A DNA stretch of 64,000 nt, taken from Crossiella equi (GTDB lineage: Bacteria > Actinomycetota > Actinomycetes > Mycobacteriales > Pseudonocardiaceae). Shown piece by piece: positions 40,571-48,581 of this stretch. The stretch is from assembly GCF_017876755.1 (NCBI RefSeq), contig NZ_JAGIOO010000001.1:1178001-1242000 (forward strand). The letters run 5' to 3'. Both the position numbers and the translations under genes were made by a program. Each line of letters opens with the position of its first letter. Within the stretch, counting starts at the first letter, position 1. A model generated the notes under the pieces. The model saw only the letters and a program-made list of their open reading frames with translations, was not told the origin of the DNA and made no database searches.

Positions 40571-42109
40571 CTAGGCGGGGGGCCGCTGGGGACCGCGCAC
40601 GGTGATGTAGACGAACAGCACCGCCATGACGGCGACACCCACCCACATCGCCTGCTGCCAGCCGTCCACGAAGGACTCACGGGCGGCCTGGAGGATCTGC
40701 TGCGCGTGGGCACCGGCGCTGTGCGAGACCTCGGTGGCGTTGGCGATGCCCGAGCGGGCGAGCTCCGCGGCCTCCGCCGGGACACCGGAGAGCCGGGGGT
40801 CGACCGCGCTCCGGTAGCCCGCGGACACCAGCGCGCCCAGCAGCGCGACCCCCAGGGCGGTGCCGAACTCGCGGGTGATGTCGTTGAGCGCGGAGGCGAC
40901 GCCCTGCTTGTCCCGCGGCAGCGCGGTGGTGATGGCCTCGGTGGACGGCGTCATGGACAGGCCCATGCCCACGCCCATCGCCAGCAGACCGGGCAGGATC
41001 GGCAGGTAGCCGCCCTCCACGGACACGAACAGTGCCAGGAGCGCCAGTCCGGTACCGACGAGCGCGATGCCCGTGGCCATGGTCGCCCGGGGCCCGATCC
41101 GCGCGGACAGTGCGGCCGCCAGGCCGGAGGAGAGCATCATCGCCCCGCCCATGGACATCAAGGCCGCCGTCGACAGCAGGCCGGACCAGCCCAGCACGGC
41201 CTGGAAGTACGGGAACAGCACCACGCCGATGCCCGCCTGGACACCGAAGACCACGAGCAGCGCGATCGAGCCGCTCAGCAGGCCGCGTTCCCGGAACAGG
41301 CGCACGTCCAGCAGCGCCGCGCCTCGGCGGCGCAGCTCCCAGTGGACGAAGCCGATGGTGGCGATGGCGCCGACGGCGAAGCTGATCAAGGTCTCGGGCG
41401 CGGTCCAGCCGCGTTCGGGTCCTTCCTGCAGGAAGAAGATGAGGCCGGTGATCGCGGCGGTGGAGGTCAGCGCGCCCACGGTGTCGAAGGGGTGCGCCGA
41501 GCGCTCCCTGGAGTTGGGCACCGACCTCAGGGTCAGCACCAACGCCGCGGCGATCAGGGCGAGCGGCAGCGCGAACAGCCAACGCCAGTCCGCGAGGTCG
41601 ACGAGGACGGCGGAGAGGAACATGCCCAGCACCCCGCCGCCGCCCGCGACGCCGGTCCACACGCCGATCGCCTTGCCCCGCCGGTCTTCGGGGAAGGTGG
41701 AGGTGATGACGGCGAGGGTGATCGGCATGACCATCGCGGCGCCGACACCGCTGAGCACGCGTGCGGCGATCATGATCTCGGCGTTCGGGGCGAGGGCCGC
41801 CAGGACGTTCGCGGCGCCGAAGAGGCCGAGTCCGGCGGTCAGCACGGGCTTGCGGCCCAGGCGGTCGCCGATCGCGCCGAGCGGCAGCAGCAGGGCGGCC
41901 AGGGTCAGGGGGTAGACGTTGATGATCCACAGCACCGTGCCCTGGGACGCCCCGAACTCGACGGCCAGGTGGGTCTGGGCGACGTTCAGCCCCGAGACCG
42001 ACGCGATGACGGCCATCAGCGCGATGGACACGGTGAGGAGGATGGTGCGCAGCTGCTTGGCTTCCGGTGCGCTGCTCCCGGCCTGTGCGGTGGTCTGGTT
42101 CGTGCTCAT
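40571..42109 (-). CDS. MFS drug-efflux pump, DHA2 (EmrB/QacA) family
   Basis: A 512-residue transporter with 14 predicted helices. LWIINVYPLTLAALLLPLGAIGDRLGRKPV carries MFS motif A, and VLSGVGAAMVMPITLAVITSTFPEDRRGKAIGVW is motif C, the antiporter signature. The ATG at 42109 has AAGAGG upstream. The stop overlaps the end of the IS701 remnant, so the insertion just spared the gene. It is downstream of a flavoprotein gene in the same direction (32-bp gap) and near an XRE-cupin regulator; a shared regulon is inferred. Confidence 0.9.
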   Translation of the reverse strand: MSTNQTTAQAGSSAPEAKQLRTILLTVSIALMAVIASVSGLNVAQTHLAVEFGASQGTVLWIINVYPLTLAALLLPLGAIGDRLGRKPVLTAGLGLFGAANVLAALAPNAEIMIAARVLSGVGAAMVMPITLAVITSTFPEDRRGKAIGVWTGVAGGGGVLGMFLSAVLVDLADWRWLFALPLALIAAALVLTLRSVPNSRERSAHPFDTVGALTSTAAITGLIFFLQEGPERGWTAPETLISFAVGAIATIGFVHWELRRRGAALLDVRLFRERGLLSGSIALLVVFGVQAGIGVVLFPYFQAVLGWSGLLSTAALMSMGGAMMLSSGLAAALSARIGPRATMATGIALVGTGLALLALFVSVEGGYLPILPGLLAMGVGMGLSMTPSTEAITTALPRDKQGVASALNDITREFGTALGVALLGALVSAGYRSAVDPRLSGVPAEAAELARSGIANATEVSHSAGAHAQQILQAARESFVDGWQQAMWVGVAVMAVLFVYITVRGPQRPPA

Positions 42110-42141
42110 GGGTTCCTCTTGACGGGTGTGGACGGTCGGGG

Positions 42142-43131
42142 TCACGCGGTGACGGCGCGGTGCTGCGCCGCTTCGGTGTCGGCGGTGACCAGCAGGGAGT
42201 TGATGTGGGCCCCGGCCAGGGCGCCAGCCGCGGCGGAGGCGCCGACCTGCGCGGTCAGGTCGGTGGCGTTGCCCGCCACCCACACCCCGGGCACCCCGGT
42301 GCTCCCGGCGAGGCCGGAGACGAGGCGGCACCCCATGCCGTCGGGCAGTTCCTCGACGGGCAGCCCGAGCCCGTCCAGCCCCTCGGTGCGGGCCAGCATC
42401 CGGGTGACCACCGCCAGGACGCGCCGGGCGACGAACTCGCCGTCGGCCAGGCGCAGGCCCGCGACTCCGCCGTCAGCCCCCGCCACGACCTCCGCCACCG
42501 GCGTGTCGACGATGCGGATGTCCCTGGCCGCGAAGCGCGCGCGGGTGTTCTCGTCGAGCCCGGCACCCTGGGTGAAGAAGACGAGGTCGTCGGTCAGCTG
42601 CCGGAACAGCAGGGCGTGGTGGACGGACGCGGGACCGGTGGCGAGGACGCCGATGGGCTCGTCCCGCACCTCCCAGCCGTGGCAGTACGGGCAGTGCACC
42701 ACACCGCGCCCCCAGTGCTCGGCGAGGCCGGGCACCTCGGGCAGCACGTCGCGCAGACCGGTGGCCACGAGCACCCGGCGTGCCGTGACGGTCCTGCCGT
42801 CGGCCAGCGTGATGGCGAAGCGCAGGTCCCCGTCGGCCGCCGGGGCAGCGGGTTCGGCCGCGGCCACCGCGCCGAGGACGACCCGGCCGCCGTACCGGCG
42901 CACCTGCTCCCGGCCGCGCGCGAGGATGTCGGCGGGCGGCGTGCCGTCCAGCACGATGAAGCCGTGCATCGTGTCGGCCGGGGCGTTGCGGGGCACGCCG
43001 CTGTCGATCACGACCACGGAGCGGCGGGACCGGGCGAGCATCAGCGCGCCGTTGAGCCCGGCGGCGCCTCCGCCGATCACCACCACGTCCACGGTCTCTT
43101 CGGGAAGTACATCGCTCGCGTACGCGGACAT
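42142..43131 (-). CDS. Thioredoxin-reductase-like FAD/NAD(P) oxidoreductase
   Basis: A 329-residue flavoprotein. The FAD site is VVVIGGGAAGLNGALMLARS near residue 17, the redox motif CPYCHGWE lies near residue 147, and the C-terminal FAD loop is GVWVAGNATDLTAQVGASAAAG. CPYC differs from the CxTC of true thioredoxin reductases. The family includes disulfide-forming enzymes of dithiolopyrrolone and gliotoxin-type pathways. It is divergent from an XRE-cupin gene and is followed by the efflux pump. The ATG at 43131 lies directly after GCGAGGAG, with GAGGG further upstream. Confidence 0.85.
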   Translation of the reverse strand: MSAYASDVLPEETVDVVVIGGGAAGLNGALMLARSRRSVVVIDSGVPRNAPADTMHGFIVLDGTPPADILARGREQVRRYGGRVVLGAVAAAEPAAPAADGDLRFAITLADGRTVTARRVLVATGLRDVLPEVPGLAEHWGRGVVHCPYCHGWEVRDEPIGVLATGPASVHHALLFRQLTDDLVFFTQGAGLDENTRARFAARDIRIVDTPVAEVVAGADGGVAGLRLADGEFVARRVLAVVTRMLARTEGLDGLGLPVEELPDGMGCRLVSGLAGSTGVPGVWVAGNATDLTAQVGASAAAGALAGAHINSLLVTADTEAAQHRAVTA

Positions 43132-43190
43132 CTCCTCGCACCCTCTCTGCTGTGCGGGCTCGAGCTGATCCGAGCCGTCTTCCTCGACGG

Positions 43191-43228
43191 TAGGCAAACT
43201 TTGCTCGTATCGCATACACTCTTGCCTA
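43191..43228. promoter_or_regulatory. Probable operator of the XRE-cupin regulator
   Basis: TAGGCAA (43191-43197) is repeated inverted as TTGCCTA (43222-43228), and GCAAACTTTGC (43194-43204) is itself a palindrome. The right arm overlaps the ATG of the regulator. TACACT at 43215-43220 could be a -10 box, which would make the regulator mRNA leaderless or nearly so. Confidence 0.55.
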
Positions 43229-43815
43229 TGAAGCAAGAAGAAGGGGAACTGGACGGCCTCGTGCGCAAGCGGATCCGGGCCCTGCGCGTGGCACAAGGCC
43301 TGTCGCTGGAGGAACTGGCCAGCCGTGTCCACTTGGGACCGTCCTCGCTGAGCCGCATCGAGAACGGCCAGCGACGCCTGGCACTGGACCAGCTCGTCGA
43401 CCTGGCCCGCGCCCTGGACACCACTCTCGACCAGCTGGTCGAGAACTCCGTGGACGACGTCGTCATCAGCCCGATGAACCACGGTCCCCACGGCCTGAGC
43501 TGGCCGATGAAGGCGGACCCGACCATGAGCGTGATGCGCCGACGCCTGACCGACCCGCCACCGGACAACCTCGCCAAGATGCGCGCCCACGCGGGCCGGG
43601 AGTGGCTCGTCGTGCTGTCCGGCACCGCGACCCTGCTGCTGGGCGAGCACCGCTTCCGGGTCGAGACCAACCAGGCCGCCGAGTTCCCCACGATGCTGCC
43701 ACACGCGATCGGCGCGGCGGGCCGTCCGTGCGACGTGATGTTCATCTTCGACCGGGACGCCCGCCGGGGACACCGCGACGCCGACGACGAGACCTCGCGC
43801 GGCGCGGGCGGGTAA
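43228..43815 (+). CDS. XRE-cupin transcriptional regulator
   Basis: A 195-residue protein with an XRE helix-turn-helix at about residues 10-68 (VRKRIRALRVAQGLSLEELASRVHLGPSSLSRIENGQRRL) and a C-terminal cupin (REWLVVLSGTATLLLGEHRFRV, FPTMLPHAI). The cupin part probably senses a small ligand. The ATG at 43228 lacks a ribosome site and lies eight bases after a candidate -10 box. It is divergent from the flavoprotein-pump operon and upstream of a methyltransferase gene, which suggests it governs this block. Confidence 0.88.
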   Translation: MKQEEGELDGLVRKRIRALRVAQGLSLEELASRVHLGPSSLSRIENGQRRLALDQLVDLARALDTTLDQLVENSVDDVVISPMNHGPHGLSWPMKADPTMSVMRRRLTDPPPDNLAKMRAHAGREWLVVLSGTATLLLGEHRFRVETNQAAEFPTMLPHAIGAAGRPCDVMFIFDRDARRGHRDADDETSRGAGG

Positions 43816-43877
43816 CCTCGCCTGCCACCGCGAATCCCGCGTGGGTTTGCCCGTGCGGCACACCGCGAGCCGAATGC

Positions 43878-43894
43878 CTTGCGTATTACGCAAG
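43878..43894. promoter_or_regulatory. Perfect 17-bp palindrome upstream of the methyltransferase
   Basis: CTTGCGTATTACGCAAG reads the same on both strands around a single central base (8+1+8). It lies 40 bp before the methyltransferase ATG in an AT-richer stretch, the expected place for a promoter. It shares the core TTGCG with no other site seen here; the binding protein is unknown. Confidence 0.65.
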
Positions 43895-43934
43895 ACACTG
43901 TGCTTCTCGCGCATTTCACTTCTACAGTGCGGAC

Positions 43935-44777
43935 ATGAGCCACGCACAGACCCACCACCACCACGACGCCGACAGCGCACAGGCGGAGATCCTCGAGCTG
44001 GACGCGGAGGTACTGGCGAAGCACACCGCCGACATCATCAACTGGCTGCCGTTGACGACCGGTCCCCGCCAGATCGTGGACCTCGCCTCCGGCACCGGAG
44101 CGGGCACCTTCGCCCTGCTCGACAGCTTCCCCCACGCCTCCGTCACCGCCGTGGACGCCTCGCCCGGACATCTGCGACGGTTGGCGGAGAAGGCCAGCGC
44201 CAAGGGCGTGGCCACCCAGGTGCGCACGGTGCTGGCCAACCTCGACGACACCACCTGGCCCGACCTCGGCGCCCCCGACCTCGTGTGGGCCTCGGGCTCG
44301 ATGCACCACATGGCGGATCCGGGCCGCGCCCTGCGCGCCGTCCGCGACACCCTCGCCCCCGACGGCCTCTTCGTCGTCGTCGAGATGGCCGGTCTGCCCC
44401 GGTTCCTGCCCGAGAACGCACCCGCCTGGCGGCCGGGCCTGGAGGATCGCGTGCACGCGGCGGGTGACCGCCTGCACGCCGCGCACCTCCCCCACCGCGG
44501 CGCCGACTGGGGCCCGAAGCTGTCCGCGGCCGGGTTCGAGGTCGTGGGTGAGCGCACCGTCGCCGTGGACGTGCCCGGGGCGGGCAACGACGCGGTCACC
44601 CGGTACGCCCTGGGTGTGCTGCACCGCGTGCGCGGCGCGGTCGCGGCGGAGCTGGCGGAGGAGGACCTGGCCGCACTCGACCGGCTGCTCGACACCGGCA
44701 GCGCGGACGGCCTCCAGCACCGCGCCGACCTCGCGGTGCGCACCGAGCGTTCCGTCTGGGTCGCACGCCCCGCCTGA
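43935..44777 (+). CDS. Class I SAM-dependent methyltransferase with His-rich N-terminus
   Basis: A 280-residue methyltransferase. Motif I is IVDLASGTGAGTFALL near residue 47, SVTAVDAS is the acidic strand, and DLVWASGSMHHMADPGRALRAV is motif III. The N-terminus SHAQTHHHHDAD contains five His residues, a possible metal-binding tag, as in several actinobacterial relatives. The ATG at 43935 has weak AGTGCGGAC upstream. It follows a perfect palindrome and precedes the DUF1684-SnoaL fusion, 23 bp apart. The substrate is unknown. Confidence 0.87.
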   Translation: MSHAQTHHHHDADSAQAEILELDAEVLAKHTADIINWLPLTTGPRQIVDLASGTGAGTFALLDSFPHASVTAVDASPGHLRRLAEKASAKGVATQVRTVLANLDDTTWPDLGAPDLVWASGSMHHMADPGRALRAVRDTLAPDGLFVVVEMAGLPRFLPENAPAWRPGLEDRVHAAGDRLHAAHLPHRGADWGPKLSAAGFEVVGERTVAVDVPGAGNDAVTRYALGVLHRVRGAVAAELAEEDLAALDRLLDTGSADGLQHRADLAVRTERSVWVARPA

Positions 44778-44800
44778 ACACACACGACTTGAGGAGCGCC

Positions 44801-46006
44801 ATGAGCGAGTCCCGAATCCCGGAAACCGCCCCCGAGCACCACTTCGCCTGGCAGAAGAGCAGGTGGGACGAGGTCGCCGGGCCCATGGGCAAGCTGGCGG
44901 TCGTCGTCCTGGGCGAGATCACCGGTTCCGGCCCGCAGACCGTGCCGGGCGCCCCCGGACAGTGGGCCATCACCGAGACTGGTGAGCTGACGGTGACCGC
45001 CACCGCCCAGGACGGCCTCCGGATCAACGGCGAGCTCGTGGACGGCACCGTCCCCGTACCCGCCAACGTCCCGCTGGGGTTCCCCGACGGCAGAACGGGG
45101 TTCGCGGGCGGCGCGAACGGGGCCTACGGCCTGGCCGCCATCGATCCCGAGGCCGTCCAGCGCTCCGGCCTCACCGGCATCGACGCCTACCCCTACGACC
45201 CGGCCTGGGTGTTCGAGGGCCGCCTCCGCGCGGCGGAGGAGGGACGTCGGCTCACGTTGAACCGGCTGGGCGATCCGTCCACTGTGGAGGCGTTCCCGGC
45301 CCCCGCCGACCTCGTTGTCACCGTGCGGGGCCAGGAGTTCGTACTGCCCCTGGTCGAGGACCTCCCGGGACGGCTGCTGCTGATCTTCACCGACCTGACC
45401 AACGGCACGGAGACACCCACGATCGGCCGCTGGCTGGTGCTGCCCCCGCTCGATGCGGGCAGCAGCCCGACCATCGACTTCAACCAGGCCTCGCTGCCCC
45501 ACCACCTGCTGTCCGCGGAGGTGTTCACCTGCCCCGCGGCACCAACCGCGAACCACCTGCCGGTGCGGGTGGAGGCCGGTGAACGGGCTTTCACCCGGAC
45601 CGCACCCGCTCAACCCGAAGGAAGTACCGCGATGAGCAGCCAGAACCTGACCGGCAAGGCGACCGCCTTCCTCCGCAACCTGCAGAACCGCGACTGGGCC
45701 GCCGCGCGGGCGCTGTGCGCCGACAACGCGACCGTCTGGCACAGCGACGGCAAGGGCGACTCGGGCATCGACGAGAACATCAGGAGCATGGCCGAGGGCA
45801 TGGACGGCATCGAGTCCATCGAGTACACCATCACCCGCCAGCTCGCCAGCGACGAGGACGTGTTGCAGCAGCACGTCCTCGACGTCACCACCTCGGACGG
45901 CGCCCACGTCCAGATCAACGTCGCCGCCCGCTTCGGCTTCACGGACGGCCTCATCTCCCGCATCGAGGAGTACGGCAGCGCGCCCGCCGGGCTCGAGCGG
46001 AGCTGA
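44801..46006 (+). CDS. DUF1684 protein fused to a SnoaL/NTF2-like domain
   Basis: A 401-residue two-domain protein. Residues 1-265 match DUF1684 in order: GFPDGRTGFAGGANGAYGLAAIDP, AYPYDPAWVFEGRL, LLLIFTDLTNGTETPTIGRWL, and IDFNQA and TCPAAPTANHLPVRVEAGE near the end. Where DUF1684 usually has NPPC, this copy has LPHHL. Residues 275-400 form a SnoaL-like fold (FLRNLQNRDWAAARALCADNATVWHSDG, YEGxx-type IRSMAEGMDGIESIEYTI, VAARFGFTDGLISRIEEY). The ATG at 44801 has GAGGAG upstream. Both functions are unknown; the fusion suggests they act on one small substrate. Confidence 0.8.
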   Translation: MSESRIPETAPEHHFAWQKSRWDEVAGPMGKLAVVVLGEITGSGPQTVPGAPGQWAITETGELTVTATAQDGLRINGELVDGTVPVPANVPLGFPDGRTGFAGGANGAYGLAAIDPEAVQRSGLTGIDAYPYDPAWVFEGRLRAAEEGRRLTLNRLGDPSTVEAFPAPADLVVTVRGQEFVLPLVEDLPGRLLLIFTDLTNGTETPTIGRWLVLPPLDAGSSPTIDFNQASLPHHLLSAEVFTCPAAPTANHLPVRVEAGERAFTRTAPAQPEGSTAMSSQNLTGKATAFLRNLQNRDWAAARALCADNATVWHSDGKGDSGIDENIRSMAEGMDGIESIEYTITRQLASDEDVLQQHVLDVTTSDGAHVQINVAARFGFTDGLISRIEEYGSAPAGLERS

Positions 46007-46021
46007 CCGGGCGGCCCGGTC
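46005..46021. terminator. Hairpin at the stop codon of the DUF1684 gene
   Basis: GACCGGG (46005-46011) pairs with CCCGGTC (46015-46021) around a 3-nt loop, overlapping the TGA stop. It probably ends the methyltransferase-DUF1684 transcript. Confidence 0.5.
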
Positions 46022-46099
46022 CACATACGACTTTGGTGCTACCCGGGTCTGCCGCCACCGCTGATGCCGGATCCGCGCGCCCGCGTGATGCTGGGGCAC

Positions 46100-46450
46100 A
46101 TGATCCGCAGTGCCCTCGTGGCCTTGCTCCCGCCCGCCATCCTGCTCAGTCCGGTCGTGGACGCGCAGCCGGGTGCCCGCTCGCTGGGCGAGCGGCTGTT
46201 CCCCGGCCTGGGCAACGGCGGCTACGAGGTCCAGGTCGACGGCAGGCAGGCGGGTTTCCGGCAGGAGCAGGAGAGGCTGGACCTGACCCCGGCCGCACCG
46301 CTGGCGAAGAACCGGCTGGCCACGATCGAGGTGTCCTACACCGCCGGCCGGAACCAGAACCCCAGCCCGCCGGCCACCCGGAGTGGTCGGCCGGGTGCCC
46401 CCCGATCGAGTGACCGTGTCGACCACCCGTCAGACAGTCGTGCCAGGTAA
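46100..46450 (+). pseudogene. Internally deleted remnant of an exported M1-family aminopeptidase
   Basis: The frame starts with a signal peptide (IRSALVALLPPAILLSPVVDA) and the M1 aminopeptidase opening GARSLGERLFPGLGNGGYEVQ. It then jumps to a later strand pair (VDGRQAGFRQEQERLDLTPAAPLAKN, IEVSYTAG) and ends in low-complexity sequence. HEXXH and the whole catalytic domain are missing. About 60 residues between the two matching parts appear deleted. Confidence 0.65.
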
Positions 46451-46483
46451 AAGCGACTGTCCATTGGAGACGGGAGACCGGAC

Positions 46484-47629
46484 TTGTTCGTGAGGGTGAT
46501 GCCCGCCGCGCTGGCGATCGCGGGCGGCGTGTTCCTGGCGGTACTGCTGCTGGCACCATTCGTGTACCGCAGTTACCGCAGGCGCGGTGAGCTGGGCTGG
46601 CGACCGGTGGTGCTGGCCTTCGGCTTCCTGGTCTACGGCCTGGCCCTGGTCACCTACACGCTGTTCCCGATCCCGGTGGTGGACGCGGCCTGGTGCGCGG
46701 CCCACACCTCGCTGAGCCACGCCCAGCTGGACCCGCTGCGCTTCCTGGCCGACATCGTCAAGGAGGGCGCGGTACCCGCCCACCCGGGCCTGCTGGCGAA
46801 CCCGGCGGTGCAGCAGGTGGTCTTCAACGTGGCGCTGTTCGTCCCGCTGGGCGCCTACCTGCGGCTGTACCTGCGCAAGGGCGTGCTGTGGGCGACCGTG
46901 GCGGGCTTCGCCGTCTCGCTGCTCATCGAGTGCACGCAGCTGACCGGCAACTGGTTCCTGTTCGAGTGCCCGTACCGCCTCTTCGACGTCGACGACCTCC
47001 TGGCCAACACGCTGGGCGCGCTGTTCGGCACGGCGCTGACGCCGCTGCTGCGCCTCTTCCAGGGCGCCCCGTCCCTGGACTCCCCGGAGTGGGCGCGCCC
47101 GGTCACCACCAGCCGCCGCCTGCTGGGCATGCTGGTGGACTGGATCTCGGTGACGGTCCTGGGCGGCTTCCTGGCGGTCTCGGTGAACCTGGTGCTGCAC
47201 TTCGGCTTCGACACTTGGACGATCGACCTGCCGGGCGGCGACCTGGTCAACACGGTGCTGAGCATGTGGCTCCCGGCGGTCCTGCTGCTGGCCGTGCCCG
47301 CCCTGACCTCCGAGCACGGCACCACGCTCGGCCAGCGCGCGGTACGGCTGCGCCGGGTCCGCCACGACGGCACCCCGCCGGGCCGCCGGGTACTCCCGGC
47401 CCTGCTGCTGGGCTGCTCCGGCTACTACCTGCTCACCGGCCTGGCCCACCTGAGCGACACCACGAGCGGCCTGGCCAGCCTGCTGGCCTTCGGCGCCTTC
47501 GTCCTGGCCTGGCCAAAACCCCGCCACCCGGGTCTGTCGGGCCTGGCAACGGGCCTGGCCATGACCGACGCCCGCCCGGCCCAGCCCACCGAACCCCCGA
47601 TCCCCACCACCTCGAAAGGCACCCCGTGA
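46484..47629 (+). CDS. VanZ-like membrane protein with C-terminal RDD domain
   Basis: A 381-residue polytopic protein. Residues 1-185 form a VanZ-like unit (VTYTLFPIPVVD, NVALFVPLGAYLRL, SLLIECTQLTGNWFLFECPYRLFDVDDLLANTLGALFG), with the conserved Glu-Gln and Asp-Asp-Asn type residues. Residues 205-330 form an RDD domain (TSRRLLGMLVDWISVTVLGGF, GTTLGQRAVRLRRVR). VanZ proteins affect lipoglycopeptide tolerance and RDD domains are small transport-like units. The TTG at 46484 has GGGAG seven bases upstream. GTGA overlap links it to the next small gene. Confidence 0.85.
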   Translation: MFVRVMPAALAIAGGVFLAVLLLAPFVYRSYRRRGELGWRPVVLAFGFLVYGLALVTYTLFPIPVVDAAWCAAHTSLSHAQLDPLRFLADIVKEGAVPAHPGLLANPAVQQVVFNVALFVPLGAYLRLYLRKGVLWATVAGFAVSLLIECTQLTGNWFLFECPYRLFDVDDLLANTLGALFGTALTPLLRLFQGAPSLDSPEWARPVTTSRRLLGMLVDWISVTVLGGFLAVSVNLVLHFGFDTWTIDLPGGDLVNTVLSMWLPAVLLLAVPALTSEHGTTLGQRAVRLRRVRHDGTPPGRRVLPALLLGCSGYYLLTGLAHLSDTTSGLASLLAFGAFVLAWPKPRHPGLSGLATGLAMTDARPAQPTEPPIPTTSKGTP

Positions 47630-47868
47630 CCGACACCGGCACCGAACAGCTCTTCGGCATCGGCCTGTTCGGCGTCCTGGCCCTGATCGGCCTGGGCGCC
47701 CTGCTGCTGTTCCTCACCGCCCTGTTCAGCATCCTGGGCAGCAACCAGGACTGCCTGCCCAAGCTCCTGTGGCTCGCACTGGCCTTCGCCGCACCGTTTC
47801 TCGGGCCACTGCTGTGGTTCACGGTGGGCAAGCGGGCCACCCAGTACCCGCCGCCACCGCACAGCTAG
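47626..47868 (+). CDS. Small PLDc_N-like membrane protein
   Basis: An 80-residue protein with two hydrophobic helices (FGIGLFGVLALIGLGALLLFLTALFSIL and LPKLLWLALAFAAPFLGPLLWFTVG). The ending GPLLWFTVGKR is typical of the PLDc_N/phospholipase-D-nuclease N-terminal membrane segment found alone in actinobacteria. The GTG at 47626 overlaps the VanZ stop, so it is co-translated. It is followed by a strong bidirectional terminator. Confidence 0.75.
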   Translation: MTDTGTEQLFGIGLFGVLALIGLGALLLFLTALFSILGSNQDCLPKLLWLALAFAAPFLGPLLWFTVGKRATQYPPPPHS

Positions 47869-47872
47869 GCCG

Positions 47873-47906
47873 GGTGCTGCCCGCGGCCGGAGTCGCGGGC
47901 AGCACC
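47873..47906. terminator. Strong bidirectional terminator hairpin
   Basis: A perfect 13-bp stem (GGTGCTGCCCGCG at 47873-47885 with CGCGGGCAGCACC at 47894-47906) and an 8-nt loop lie between the convergent membrane-protein and lipoprotein genes. Confidence 0.8.
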
Positions 47907-47913
47907 ACTGGTG

Positions 47914-48504
47914 TCAGGAGGTGCCCCTGCAGTTCTTGGCGGTGGCCGCGGCCCGCATCAGCTCCTGCGACTCCAGCTTGAGCGACCCGATCGGGTCGAC
48001 GTTTTCGCCCGCGTGCTTCTGCGTCTCCTCCAGCGCCTTGAGGCCGGGGTCCAGTGAGCCGCCGGAGTCCACCTTCTTCTTGCCCTCCGCCGCGACGTCG
48101 CGGGCCGCGGTGAAGCTGTCGACGAAGGTCTTCTTCACCGCGTCGCCGTTCGGGACCGGGGAGGGCGCCAGCGCGGTCAGCTGGTCGACCGTCTTGCCCG
48201 CCAGGTCGGCGAATGCGGCCAGGTCCGCGCTGAGCGACTTCTTGGTCACGGTGCCGCCGGACTTCTCCTTCTTGAGGCGCTCGTTGTTGGCGATGCGATA
48301 GCCGTGCACGGCGCCACAGAAGCCGTCGAACCAGGCCACCGCCTTGGCCTCCGTGTCGGCCGGTGCCGTTGACGTCGGTGCCGCGGTCGCGCTGGTGGCC
48401 ACCGGCGTGGTCGCGGCGGGCGGCGGCGCCGGGTCACCGGAGCAGGCCGTCGTCGTGAACAGGGCCCCCAGCAGGCAGATCCCCAGGATTTTCGTGTTGT
48501 TCAT
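47914..48504 (-). CDS. Predicted lipoprotein of unknown function
   Basis: A 196-residue protein with a lipoprotein signal (NNTKILGICLLGALFTTTACSG; Cys near residue 21). A low-complexity Pro/Ala/Thr linker to about residue 50 is followed by a helical domain with two Cys (GFCGAVHGYR and a final AKNCRGTS) that could be disulfide bonded. No known family is recognised; similar helical lipoproteins are common in actinobacteria. The ATG at 48504 fits the signal peptide; a start nine bases upstream is possible. Confidence 0.75.
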   Translation of the reverse strand: MNNTKILGICLLGALFTTTACSGDPAPPPAATTPVATSATAAPTSTAPADTEAKAVAWFDGFCGAVHGYRIANNERLKKEKSGGTVTKKSLSADLAAFADLAGKTVDQLTALAPSPVPNGDAVKKTFVDSFTAARDVAAEGKKKVDSGGSLDPGLKALEETQKHAGENVDPIGSLKLESQELMRAAATAKNCRGTS

Positions 48505-48581
48505 TCCCCACATGCCCCTCTACACACCGGTGGGGTCCGGAAGGTTGCCAGGGTTCCCGGAAATGTTTTCTTGGCTCGCGG

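Larger units (their letters stand above)
38772..40574 (-). mobile_element. Decayed IS701-type element, split by IS982
   Basis: CTAG at 38772-38775 and 40571-40574 flank a region whose ends are imperfect inverted repeats (CTAGGTCGTGTCGTCA on the left; on the right, read inward, CTAGTAGTGTTCTGTCA). A 4-bp CTAG-type duplication fits IS701. The transposase gene inside is on the minus strand, interrupted by IS982 and frameshifted. Confidence 0.65.
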
